Assembly: GCA_015478945.1 (NCBI GenBank)
Contig: JABUQX010125972.1
Span: 1 to 18,081, forward strand
Origin: Trachelipus rathkii
Taxonomy: Eukaryota; Arthropoda; Malacostraca; Isopoda; Trachelipodidae
Length of the DNA stretch: 18,081 bases
Direction of reading: 5' to 3'
Every line of letters begins with the position of its first letter. Position 1 is the first letter of the stretch. The position numbers and the translations under genes were made by a program. The notes beneath the pieces are model-generated. The model was not told where the DNA came from and did no database searches. It worked only from the letters and a program-made list of their open reading frames with translations. Shown here piece by piece: positions 1-10,828 of the stretch.

Positions 1-648
1 TTAAAGAGCGAGCACGCAGGGATCTAATGTTAGGTAAAAAAGTACAACCGTGAGGAATAATTAAAAATAAAGATGTAATAACTCATCGCCGGTTGCGTAT
101 AGGTTTATTGGAGTTGACGGACATCGGGTTATTTTTGTTTGCGACGTGAGCGAATAAACATAGTAAGTAAAGCTCATATCTTGAATTAGTTTTATTATTT
201 CATGCTAAAAAAGAATTATAAATATAAGTTGAGAATGTCTCTGGGTATATACTGTGAAGGTATTTCTTAATTAGATTTAATAAGATAGTGAATAGGACTG
301 ATAAGACGCAGATAAATGTAGTAGTTATATATATAGTTATATAACAAAGCGAATTTAAGCAAGCATAGTGATTGTATTGTAATCGATACAAATATAGGTA
401 ATGATAAAAAGGTTATTGGTAATTGATAGGGCAATACCGCTGTTTTTATCTCAACTTATGTTTAGCTAGACAATATATCGTAAGAATACTTACTAGAATT
501 ATTCGCACAATAAATATGTATATAAGTTATATATTTTCAGTAGCCTTCAAAACTTTTTAAACGTAAAAGGTAAATACTTATATATATTCTGAGTGTATTT
601 GTTAATATCATTATTTACGAATAAGATAGTTTATCAATTAAATGGTAA
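1..648. other. AT-rich stretch, no gene seen
   Basis: No supported gene. The first 180 bases are slightly richer in CG dinucleotides than what follows; the rest is typical AT-rich DNA with frequent stops in all frames. A 63-codon minus-strand frame at 200-391 is hydrophobic and low-complexity, as AT-rich chance frames usually are, and matches no family I know. Confidence 0.6.
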
Positions 649-816
649 TGGATTACTATTATTTTAAGAGGTAGTCTCACAGCTCGAGAACAAGAAGAAT
701 TAAATAAACTAAATATTTTTATAAAATTAAATGAACAAGAAGAATTAAATAAACTAAATATTACATATTACAAGTGTGTTCTAGAGGCTGATCATTATAT
801 ATATATTAAGTCCTAA
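649..816 (+). other. Short open frame with a 45-base in-frame duplication
   Basis: One plus-strand frame is open for 55 codons, from after a TAA at 646 to the TAA at 814-816. It has no ATG in frame, so it would be an exon or a gene fragment if it is coding at all. The 30-base block at 688-717 recurs exactly at 733-762, a period of 45 bases or 15 codons. The peptide therefore carries EQEELNKLN twice, separated by IFIKLN. The acidic, Leu- and Lys-rich repeat looks helix-forming, possibly coiled-coil. I do not recognise a family. It may equally be a chance open frame that happens to contain a DNA tandem duplication, since any period divisible by three keeps frame. Confidence 0.25.
688..762. repeat. 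Direct repeat, two exact 30-base copies at 45-base spacing
   Basis: Copies lie at 688-717 and 733-762 and are identical over 30 bases, starting with gaacaagaagaa. The 15-base spacer (718-732) is unrelated to the copies. The exact identity suggests a fairly recent local duplication compared with the decayed elements elsewhere in the window. Confidence 0.85.
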
Positions 817-3719
817 ATGAGTTTATCTTGAAACAGAAAAGAATGGTATGTTGATGCTTCCAAAAGTATGCTAGCATAAATTAGGCTTTTTTTTTTGTTG
901 TTGAAGTTAAGTGTAAATATTGTTCGGTTTCATTAAAGTCATGTATTTTATATAAGTTTCCTTACGTCTTCTAAGTGCTTTCATTAACCACTTGGGAATT
1001 ACGTTAATATAAGAAAAATATATACTATTTCTGGTTTATAGCAATTTTTGGTTAAATTGAAATGTAATAATTAAGAGTGAAAAAAAGTGGTTATAGAATT
1101 AACTAGATCGAATTGTATTGATATAAATTACATTGATAAATTCGTTTCTGGACATAATTGAAAAAATTGCATTAGTATTCAAAAGCGTAATTATCAATAA
1201 TAATCTAATGATTTATATTGATAATTGTAAGAATGTTTTGACAAACATACGCGTAATAGATGAGAATATTTATGTTTATACCTGTTTGGTATTTTTGGTC
1301 AGTTATGTCGAAAAAATGCCGAGTTAATCCTCGAACAAATTCATTAAAATTTTGTAATTGTAATTAAGCAACGATTCATTTCATTTTGTAATATGAGATC
1401 ATTGTAAATAATAGTCTGTACATTCGGAGAGAGGTATGTCTGAAATTATTAAGTTGAGTCTTCAGCTTAGATAGTAAACAATACTAATTTAACTCAACAG
1501 ATATTTTAGGTTTAATTTGAACATTTTAATTATCATTCGCTAAAGTTTAATACTACCAAACAAGACATAATTCACTTATTATGGGTTCATAAACTCCTAC
1601 ATAGTAGACGCATCGAAATAGATCATGGTTAGTTCATCATCGTTTGTCCTTTATCCAGTTGGGAACCGAGCAAGTAGACGAGAAATAAACTATTAGCCCC
1701 CTTAGCATTCTCCCCTCTCCAAGCTCCTTACTAATTGCGAACTAGCGAGCCTCTCTGTAGCTGTATCTTGCAAAAAATTTTTTATAGGGGTAAGTTGATC
1801 CGAAATAAAGGTTATAAATATGTTAACAAATTGTAATACAATAGTCATTCCAATGTACATTATATGTAAGGAGGAATAGCTATAAATAATCCGTTTCAAA
1901 TCCATGTGGGCAGATAAACAAAGTATCATATATATATCAAATGTATAGGACTGTTTCAAAACATTCATTTTCAATTAACCAGTTGTTCCCCACACTTTGA
2001 TATGTATAGTTCGGTCACTCCTTTGGTCATTTAAGACCTGGGAGAGATTTCCTTTAAAATGAAAATACAAAACAAGAAACAGATTAAGAATAAAAAAAAG
2101 AGAAGAGATAGTAGTGAACATGGAAGAACATTAAATTAAATCATACTATTTATAATAATAGTATTCTATCATTATATTATATATGATGGTTTTATATAAT
2201 ATATAGTTGGATTATTTAAAATTTCTGATGGGCTATAAACAATTGATAAGAATAATACAATATCAAGAGAATGTGCTAATAGTGGCCCTTTCATTTCTTT
2301 AGAAGAGTTATCTTTATAGCAAGAAAATACACCCAGACAGAAGAACAAGAAAAACTTTATAACTCTTATGATCTTATCAGCAAAACAATTCGTACTACGT
2401 AGAAATAACAAGTATCACATCTCCGATGAATAAAAATAGAGGAGTAATGACGTACAATCATATGGTACTGGAATTAATTAACAAATATTATATTACTACT
2501 ATATTATTAATTATAGGTTGCCCTGGATGTGTGTGTGATAGTGTGAATTTATGTTATGTTTCTGTGAGCATTTAATAAATCGAGGGTCGTCTTATAGTTA
2601 TTTAAAGTCTAGGAAATTACTCACAAAAATAATTAATTAATTGTAATATAATATTCATTTAAGATTATAAAGGTATATGTAATCTTAAAATTCCTGTGAT
2701 TATCTAGCGTTAACGTTTATCTTCGATAAGGCAAATGAATAGGCCTAATATTAACATACATTTCAACCAATTTAGTTCCATATTTTGCTATAAAAATTCA
2801 AATGTTCTTTCAAGTAACGGTCTTAGCACCTTTTCTCTATGCCAGAATTACGATAGAACTTTATAAGGATTTATTACAAAGTTTTTTGGGATTTCTATTC
2901 CACTATATTTAAATTATTGATAAAAACAAACATTAAAATCCATTGCAAGTTGTGTTACATACATTTTTTATTTATTAAAATAAATACGTTAATATATTTA
3001 TGAGTCTAAAATGAGAGCGACATGGCGTAACACATCCACACTCTTCGAAATACGAATAACAACTGATATTTAAATTCTCGGTGTGAATACCGTAGACTTT
3101 AATAGAAGCAAGACTGCCATAAGTTGCTTATTATAGAAGGAGCTATTAAATATAAGATAGAGCTTAGAAGCTGTAGTTAAACCATTTAAATAATATCGTT
3201 AATCTGCAGTCATATAAAATTACAAATAAATACGGCGAATAAGACATAATAATCATTATTATGGTCAAATGGAAGGCTAATACTTAATTCAAATTAAAAA
3301 AACACTATAATTAAAAAAGATTCTTAATAATTAAAATTCTAATATACAGTATTATAAAATTTTTGAATTATATTATTCTGTTACTCCTTGAAAATTATAA
3401 AGCGAAATTTTTCCGATTTTCTATATTTTTGTAACATTGTAAATTTCATATTTATATCTTCTTTAATATATTGTGGTTCAGAAATTAACAGGAAAAATAA
3501 TAAATCTTTAATGCCCAGTAAGATTCCTATTAGGCCTGGGGCAAAAGAAGCATGAAAGTTATTTATTTACTATCAAAAATAAAAGTAATATCAAAAAGAT
3601 GCGCACATGAAAGATATTTATGCTTTTCAATAAAAGACAAATAGTTACTAATAATAATTTGGTCCTTAAAAGTCAAATAAAAAACGTAATAAGTTAAAGA
3701 AGAAGACAAGCAAAATTGG
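817..3719. other. Long AT-rich stretch, no gene seen
   Basis: About 2.9 kb without a recognisable coding region, RNA gene or mobile element. It holds chance frames of 64, 90 and 79 codons (1133-1327 plus, 1702-1974 minus, 2172-2411 minus), none with a motif. A short run of GT dinucleotides occurs near 2529-2545. A weak 7-base inverted repeat (gttgagt at 1453, actcaac at 1492) is within chance. It could be intergenic or a large intron; the sequence does not distinguish these. Confidence 0.6.
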
Positions 3720-4030
3720 TTACTCATAGAAGCGATCTATTGATTGTAATGCCTTGCCGTTATCGATTGTTTGGGTTCTCCGTAGCTCTCTTGTTTTAGC
3801 TTTTCCTATAAGGATGGACATATGGACTTTTGACACCCTGTCGTGGGCGAGAACTAAAAAAATTTTCCGCCGAGCATCGATTAACCGAATCAAACAGAAA
3901 CCGGAGTATACTCTCAGAACATAATAATCCGCCAACACTTTGAATTGTGATTGGAGGATATCAGTAATATATAAAGGCATATATAAAGCCGCTAGATATA
4001 GGAAGTTTGTGTAAAGTGTGCACAAGCATT
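3720..4030. other. Island of higher GC, unrecognised
   Basis: This 300-base segment is visibly richer in G and C than its surroundings. On the minus strand 3720-4025 is open for 101 codons, with a hydrophobic first half and a basic second half containing IRLIDARRKIF. I recognise no domain. Parts of the plus strand are also open here, so the long frame may simply reflect fewer AT-rich stop codons. It is a candidate old transposon or exon fragment, but unproven. Confidence 0.2.
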
Positions 4031-5134
4031 GCTTTGTCTGGAGTACTGGCCGTGGTAAATCACTAAATAATTGAGAAATGATATGAGCAATAAGTTATTA
4101 AAAAAAAAAGCTCTAAACTAGAGAGGGTCGCTCTTATGTTGAGATAAGCTAATAAACCCCAATCACCTAACTATACGAGTCATTCCAATTACTAAAAATT
4201 AAATAATGTGACACCCGCATAATATGGAGTTTGACCTATAATTAGCTTAAGACAGTATTAATCATTAAAACGTCTCTATGAGAGGGTCAATATTGATGCA
4301 AGATGTCTAAGTTTTACTCTTCTACGCAGACACTACAGTTATACTCTAATGGCAAATGTCAACGCAAAATATACTTGGATGGATCGTTCTCGTATACCTT
4401 CCTCGCTTATCATAGGTTTTGCAGCTGTCCTCCTTTTTGTTTAGAGCCAGGTTATAAAGTCTTAATCTCACAACTCAGTTATATCGGTACTTATGCGGAG
4501 AGAAAAAAAATGTGGAAGATGTCACGCGTCACTTCTCTATTTTGTTGTATTGAGATTTTTGTAAGCACACTACGCTTTGCTATACATTATTTGTATTTTC
4601 CACTAATCACTTACGATGACTCGGAATCGTAGACTAGAAGAGAATAGAGACTTACGGTGACTTGTGTAAAATTCTAATAACGATAAAAAAACAGGGAATA
4701 CATTATAATAATAAATTACTTAAATTTCACTTTATTTAATTCAGATGGCTCAATACATTCGGCCTTACCAGTTAAAGGTGTTATCATAGAAAATTGAGTA
4801 TAAAGAGTTGCTACAGGATATAGAAAGCGAAACTATTCACTTATTATGAGAAAAAAAATTAAATCTTTTGTTTTTGAGGAAAGGTCGCCGCTCTCTATAC
4901 CACTTTAAGTAGCCTACATCTGATTCTCCCTCCTTATTCTTTAGGGCAAAACTGTGTTTTCTTTTAAGAAAAAACTATGTTGTCCAAGAAAAGCGGGGTG
5001 TTAACAGGTACATAACCTTCTACCATACGAAATTAACCACGTCTTCATAGTTCTGCCGCAAGTGGGTACGTAGTCTGGTACCACAAAATAGAGTGAATAT
5101 AAATCACTTCTTTTTAGTAAGGCTTATCATGTAA
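4031..5134. other. AT-rich stretch with one ATG-initiated chance-length frame
   Basis: The longest ordinary ATG frame of the window lies at 4303-4632 on the plus strand (109 codons). It begins MSKFYSSTQTLQLYSN and ends in DDSES. It has six cysteines but no recognisable family motif, signal peptide or repeat. Around 100 codons is about what one expects once by chance in 18 kb of this composition, so it is not called as a gene. The rest, including the pyrimidine-rich 4860-4960, shows nothing assignable. Confidence 0.45.
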
Positions 5135-5460
5135 ATTGACAAGGCGCAAGCCACGTACCTGTTCCTCAATGTTTCAGAAACGTAATTACCGGCAATTATA
5201 AGTGACTTGACGAGCCCTCTCTTGGTTGTGTCCTGGCAACCATGTGGTGATAGAGAACGACAGGAGAGTTATCTTTGTACAGCAGAAATATCTCTGCTAG
5301 ACTCTCCTTGAACATAATTAACGCATGTTTTCTCAATTCTTTTGTTTATTTGATTGGTGCACGTAAGGAGTTCACTTGAGGATGCTCAATCGCGTTACAC
5401 CTTCCTTGACGAAACGGGCGCGTTGCACTAGTGGGTAGAGTGAGTTTACATATGCGAGGT
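5135..5460 (+). other. GC-richer island with a stop-poor plus frame and a nested hairpin
   Basis: Bases 5135-5311 are open in one plus frame except for a single TAA at 5183-5185. The peptide pieces (for example VVSWQPCGDRERQESYLC) have an unusually mixed, protein-like composition for this window. The same frame opens again at 5354-5428 (SLEDAQSRYTFLDETGALH). I cannot name a family. A two-part inverted repeat (5262-5308) lies inside the frame. This could be a decayed exon or transposon segment; chance is not excluded, because higher GC alone lowers stop frequency. Confidence 0.25.
5262..5308. repeat. Nested inverted repeat
   Basis: An outer arm aggagagt (5262-5269) pairs perfectly with actctcct (5301-5308). 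Inside it, agcaga (5281-5286) pairs with tctgct (5293-5298) around a 6-base loop, aatatc. The internal loop is asymmetric: 11 bases on the left, 2 on the right. As RNA it would fold as two stacked helices. No known RNA family is recognised. Confidence 0.5.
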
Positions 5461-7306
5461 TTACAATAGTAAGAAATATTTGTGATTGAATCCCCTTCTC
5501 GGAAGACGCCTAAAACAGAGCTTTTTGTCTTCTCTCTTGGTCGGTGATATAGTACTGTTGGTCAAGTGAAGTTTACCTCTGGTTACAAGAGAACACAATT
5601 TGTTCATCATAAAAATTACGATTACATTCAACGCAATACTTTTGATTAATGTTGTTAGTGTAGAGTAGAGAAATGTCTTTCTTTGATTCTGAACAATATA
5701 GTTAAAATACTTTGTTAACCGATTCGGTGGCTTCCTTTCAAGGTTCCAGTAAACACTAATTCAGTGTATATTCTTATCGTATGATTTAATTGATAAAAAT
5801 AACTAAGATAGCTGTTCGGGGAATCCAATTCTGGTCTTATTCCAAACTTTAGTTCACATTTAGAGTTCGACTAATATATGGATTCAATGCTCATCAATCA
5901 TTATCTCATATACGGAGTTGCCAATAAATTCCATATATAATTGAAAAATGCAGATGTACGTGTAAAGCTTTCTTGTTTACACTAACTCGGATAATTATAA
6001 TAATCTATCATATTTTAGACATTAATCTATACCTCGGTAGAAACACCTAGGATATAATTTACGTTAGATAATTTATAAACACGAAAAGCTATTAATAAGC
6101 TATTGTAGTCTTATTATAATTATTATGATATATTACAACAATTAAAGATATGTATATATATATAAACTTCTTATTTTGTTTCAATTTTTAAAGAAAACTA
6201 TTGATTAACTGGTTTTCATTATTTACACGCAGTTGCATCAAAAAAACACAATAAATCGACTACCTACAATTTTCACAGATTATCTTCTTTGTGTGATGAT
6301 ATAATTATTATATCTATGTATTATGCTGTTTACCATGTCTAATTTATAATGGTTATTCTTATTTTCTAGACGTTTACGTCTTGGTCTAAGTAATCTCTTA
6401 TATATGCTTCATTCCCCATTCTTATTATTCACTACTACGATCAATTCTAAACCTACATCTGAAATGAATATATCATTTCTTATAATGTTATTTTCACCGA
6501 GTAATATTTATTTATGTAAAATAGGAATGAGAATTAAGTCCTAGAGTACATCTCGTAGGGTAAACCTTATTATATATACCAATTATATAAGGCAAGTATG
6601 AACTGATATGTGAAGAATAAGAATTCACAATATTTGAGATCTATAAGTGTTATATTATAATACGATGGTATATATAATTGGTTATATTATTACTCTATAG
6701 TATTTTCGTGTATACACCAGCAACATAAATCTAATGTTGATATTGATCTTATTATCCATAAACTGACTGAAGTAAAATCATTAGTTATACAAATATTTAT
6801 ATATTCTCATTATTTTATACAGACTTATACACTATTATTATTGAGAAGGAGGCATGTTATGTTTGTAAGGGACAGCTGTATACTATGTATTTAGTTATTT
6901 ATTATAGCTTCATATTAGTGAATGAGCAGCTGTAACGTCAATAGTCTGGGTGGGATATTGGAATGAGGGTATTATTATATATTTATGTAGGGGCTGTATC
7001 TTTGATAGGTTATCATTTAACTTATTTATTCCTTGTAATAAGCTTTATGAATGAAGTTCTATTGGGCTTGTTTATATTTTACGGCGCTTTGCATATACTG
7101 TCAATAAAACATCTCTGCATAAGACGAGTAAATGTGTATATTTTAGGTATACCACATATATAGAATAAGATTTCTTATGAAGCATCAAGATATAGGGGGA
7201 AAAAGTGTATTCTCTATTACTCATCACACAGTGGTATGACCATTTCATTATACACATGAGAGAAAGTAGGAGATAAGTATTACAGCAGAGAACGAGCCTT
7301 AACTGA
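5461..7306. other. AT-rich stretch, no gene seen
   Basis: No supported gene or element. Several short TA runs occur (for example around 6150-6165 and 6570-6590). Two overlapping opposite-strand frames at 6963-7163 and 7072-7329 are hydrophobic and low-complexity and look like chance. Confidence 0.6.
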
Positions 7307-7693
7307 CATAGCCTTCTATATATAATCACGCCTCTTCTTCTTGTCGAGGTCCCTCAATGCACCTTTAACCTTAACGCAACAATGAACCACACTCCATCTG
7401 GGAGTACACAGCTATCTCTTCCCTTTTCTCAACCTTACTTAGATGAGGAAAACTGTATCTCTTCCCTCTGAACCTCGTTTCTTCAGTCCTTCCTGTCTGT
7501 CTCGTCCTCATTCTGCCACCCGTCCATAGTGCAAGTATACATAATGTCGCTCACTGTTCAATGATTTGACCTGAGCTCTAGATCAGCCTCTGGGACTCCT
7601 GATATACGCAAGGATTTCCTCTTCCTGCAGTTTGAATATATCACTCCACATCTCTTATCTGCTTATGAACAAAATTTGTGGATAAAGTTTTGA
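7307..7693 (+). other. Pyrimidine-rich segment with a frame interrupted only by two TGAs
   Basis: One plus frame runs 128 codons from 7307 to the TGA at 7691-7693, with only two internal stops, TGA at 7469 and TGA at 7562. The peptide pieces include MNHTPSGSTQLSLPFSQPY and IRKDFLFLQFEYITPHLL, which read like ordinary protein. The plus strand is strongly C/T-rich here, and that alone suppresses stops because every stop codon carries two purines. I recognise no family. A decayed exon or transposon remnant is possible, and so is a compositional artefact. Confidence 0.25.
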
Positions 7694-7825
7694 ACGCTGT
7701 TATGATGCCCACTTAGCTAAATCTTTTTTAATCTAGGGCAATTCTCTTGTTCCTATTTCATAAACAGTCAGGTTCCTTTTCTTTGCGTTCTTCTCTCTAA
7801 ATTCTCTCCTCTCATATCCTTCTCA

Positions 7826-7857
7826 TTACCATATGAATCTTCAAATTCATTTGGTAA
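7826..7857. repeat. Short inverted repeat
   Basis: The arm ttaccatatgaat (7826-7838) pairs with attcatttggtaa (7845-7857) with one mismatch in 13, around a 6-base loop (cttcaa). It is a compact hairpin of unknown role. Confidence 0.5.
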
Positions 7858-8459
7858 CATCGAGATTTGCTATTCCTTCCCTCTAGATAAACTTAAAAAA
7901 AAAAGATATAATAAATGTTTGCTGTTTGGGAGCCTATTTATGGTTATTACGTGCGCTGGACGTATTACTCCTTCTCATGGCAATTTTCTCTCCGTTTTGG
8001 GAAGAGTCTTTGACGAAGGACACCTTTTGACGGCGTCTTGATCTAAAGTTTGATTTATCCCCGTCCTATACTTTATAAACTGACACGTAGAGGGAGAAAA
8101 TGGTTGCAAAATTTCTGTCTATTTCTAAGGGCTAGTGCCCGTCTTCAGGGTTTGGCTAGACTTATGTATTTTGATATTAAAAGAGATATTGTATATTTTT
8201 AGTTTATATTGATGGTTGGATTGGTCGAACCTCGCACAAGTAATTCTGTATGCTTTGATTTTCCTAGGTCAAATTTAGGTTACCAAATTAGCAATTTTTT
8301 TCTCATTTTTCTAATTAATTCATACATATGTATGATGTTATATCAACTGTACCTCTCTACTCTTGCCCGATCAACGGTTATTTTTCTATTGCGTCTCTGA
8401 TTTACGACTAACTTCCACTATTTCAACGTAAGTCATAAACAAAAATTGATATTATAAAA

Positions 8460-8502
8460 TAATATATATATGTATATCTATATAATATATATATATATAT
8501 AA
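8460..8502. repeat. TA microsatellite, imperfect
   Basis: Imperfect alternating T and A over about 43 bases, interrupted by gta and cta. Simple-sequence repeat with no visible coding function. Confidence 0.85.
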
Positions 8503-9474
8503 TGGCTGTGTCAGTACTATCTCCTATATCAGCTTTGAGGTAATATTATATGAGTTCATTGAGACATCCTAAGTTCCTTGAGAGAGAGTTTGCGTCACCG
8601 ATCATTTATATATCCTTATTTTATAAATAGTCCTAATATTTTAGGTCAAATATATCCACCTCCATTCTTTTATTTTTCGTTATATTATGGTTTTCGTGAG
8701 TCTCACCATAAGGTGTTAATAATTCAATACATCAATTAATAGCTGACGTATACGGCTAATTCACTGCTAACTAATCCCAGATTGTGTATTTATCTTATAA
8801 ACGACTATGCTGGCCGTGGCGAAACTCAGTTCATCGAATTACTATAGTATCTCGCTGGATTTGATAATAATCTCAGATTCGTACTCCTATTTATAAATCC
8901 TAAAAGTACACATACTACGAAATAAGTTTGTTAGAAAAATGAACATTTAGATCAATTTAACCTCAATGTATTTTCTACTAAAAGCTAGTAAAACTTTTAC
9001 TTATATACATGTATTTTACAAAATGTTCTGCTCATTATTTTTTACCCAATGATTATAGACACTGCATCTAAAATACACTCTATTAGGGACAATAAGGTTC
9101 TAATAAATATTGGATTTTATCACACGGAACTTGCATTGTCTAAGCATAGGTACTAGGGGCATGGCGCGTGCTACACAAATAAATAACTGGTTGGGACAAG
9201 AATTAAAATTCGACTGCGAAATATTACATAAAAGGAATATAAAGCATTTAAATTATTATGTTTTATTACCTTAATTCCATTATACTTTACTAGTTAGTAT
9301 ATGAAACTACGCGTGTAACATAAGTAAATGTAATAGCATTAAATACATATTAAAGTATAATAAATCTATTAAGACATATGATAACTGCTCATATACGCTT
9401 AAACAGTAGACGAAGCTATTTCGTTCTATTTTGTATAGGGTCAAGTAAGGGTAAATATAATATACTTGTGTGTA

Positions 9475-9584
9475 CTGCATGCAGGATAGTTCTCAGCGTT
9501 AACCTATGTAATCTATACAGACTCTGTTTAGGTTAAGAGTTATTTATCTGTAGTTACCACTATACCATATATAGAGGTATAGTG
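9475..9584. repeat. Cluster of three perfect palindromes or inverted repeats
   Basis: Three separate perfect dyads lie within 110 bases. The palindrome ctgcatgcag is at 9475-9484. The arms ttaaccta (9499-9506) and taggttaa (9529-9536) have a 22-base loop. The arms cactatacc (9558-9566) and ggtatagtg (9576-9584) have a 9-base loop. Short dyads are common in AT-rich DNA, but these arms are not simple TA runs. No known RNA family or operator is recognised. Confidence 0.5.
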
Positions 9585-9589
9585 AATAT

Positions 9590-9852
9590 ATGTGGCGCAT
9601 ATAAGCAGCTTTAAACTTATAATCCTTCATTTCAAAAAGCTGCATCTGAATATCTTCATCTCAGCCACACGATATGACTCAGTAATGTGGGGCGATACTA
9701 GTTTCTCTAATGAACTTTGGAGCCGCTGGAGTCAGTTCTTTTCCAAAACTTCTGTATGGGGACACACAGGAGTGCATCATCATCTAGAGCAATACGTCTT
9801 GTATTTACCATTAACAAATCCAAGAAGTTCTATTCTAAAATTAGCTCAGTGA
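9590..9852 (+). other. GC-richer open stretch, unrecognised
   Basis: One plus frame is open from about 9592 to the TGA at 9850-9852 (86 codons). It has no ATG at its start; the first possible start codon is GTG, so it would be a fragment or exon if real. The middle is rich in Trp, Ser and His (VMWGDTSFSNELWSRWSQF), a composition unlike the Ile/Tyr/Leu-rich chance frames elsewhere. No family is recognised. It directly follows the dyad cluster. Confidence 0.2.
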
Positions 9853-10224
9853 TTCCTGTAAAATAGAATTCATGCTTCTTCTTTTAAACTTAAATTATTA
9901 TACTTATGTCAATAATTTCTCTTGTAATGACATTCTTACATGTTTTATAATAATCTAGTAAATTTTCTGTAAGCAGTGATTTACAAATAACCTAAAGTTA
10001 GATCTCTACGAACTGGCTTTATTATCTGGTATAAAAATAAAGAGTTTTATTAATCCCTTACTTCTTAATTTAAAATATAATACTTCTTAATCGGATTGAC
10101 ATTTGTACACTACTGTTTATTTTTATTTTCTTTTAGTAATATTCTATTTATTATATAATCAAAATAAATAACTCATATATTTCCTAACACGGACAATACA
10201 GAGTTGGCTCATATAATGTACCTT

Positions 10225-10255
10225 AAGGAAAATAAGCGGTTGCTTATTTTTCCTT
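10225..10255. repeat. Strong hairpin, 13-bp stem with one bulge and 4-base loop
   Basis: The left arm aaggaaaataagc (10225-10237) pairs with gcttatttttcctt (10242-10255), leaving one extra T as a bulge, around the loop ggtt (10238-10241). It looks like a terminator hairpin with a T-run in the arm. In this eukaryotic context a Rho-independent terminator call is not justified. It may be a small foldback repeat or an RNA processing structure. Confidence 0.65.
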
Positions 10256-10733
10256 TTCACCTATTTTATTATCTTCACGGGTTGGGATTATACAGGAGTC
10301 ACTATATTATAGTCGCGCGGATAACGGATATATCGCACTTAGATGTATTTATTATTCTTTTCGAATATTATTAATAGCATTATAGTAAAATAACTTCTAA
10401 TTTCTTTATAATAGTAATCTGTCGTCGTTCTTTTCTATACGGTAGTCAGCATAAGTGGCATGTCTTTAACTATGGTATTGAGTTCGCCGTATCGCGCCTT
10501 GGTGTCACTAATTCTTGTCTCTTTATCGCGCCCATTTCATATATTGATTACATCTGTTGATAATTTTATTCTTCCAAGTGTACCTTTCTTTAATTCTTAG
10601 TTATTTCGAGGTAGATCTTCTTTAACGTAAGCCTTTTTTAACAATTTAAGATTTCATCTTAGTGGAGTAAGGTATACTTTTAGTTTCAAGAATGGTAGCC
10701 TTAAATAAAGAATTGATTGTGTTTGGAAGGTCG

Positions 10734-10747
10734 GCGCTCGCGAGCGC
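10734..10747. repeat. Perfect 14-bp GC palindrome
   Basis: The sequence gcgctcgcgagcgc is its own reverse complement, and 12 of its 14 bases are G or C in otherwise AT-rich DNA. It contains four CpG dinucleotides. It is followed at once by more CpG sequence (acgagagctc). Its role is unknown. Confidence 0.8.
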
Positions 10748-10752
10748 ACGAG

Positions 10753-10828
10753 AGCTCATTTATTAATTATAATTATCTGATTTTTATGAAATTTTGTTGC
10801 AAATATATAGCTCTATTAATTATAATTA
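10753..10828. repeat. Direct repeat beside the GC palindrome
   Basis: The 15-mer tattaattataatta occurs at 10761-10775 and again at 10814-10828. Each copy is preceded by agctc (10753-10757 and 10809-10813), with three extra bases after agctc in the first copy. The period is about 53-56 bases. Confidence 0.6.

Larger units (their letters stand above)
7694..9474. other. AT-rich stretch, no gene seen
   Basis: No supported gene. The pyrimidine bias of the previous segment fades by about 8150. A TA microsatellite lies at 8460-8502. A 63-codon frame at 8209-8400 ends in low-complexity hydrophobic residues and matches nothing. A small inverted repeat sits at 7826-7857 (listed separately). Confidence 0.55.

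Noticed and set aside
4303..4632. 109-codon ATG frame as a gene
   Set aside because: Length is about what chance gives once in a window of this composition and size; no domain, signal peptide or repeat supports it.
10225..10255. Rho-independent transcription terminator
   Set aside because: The hairpin resembles one, but the window is eukaryotic, there is no upstream gene, and the T-run lies in the stem rather than after it.
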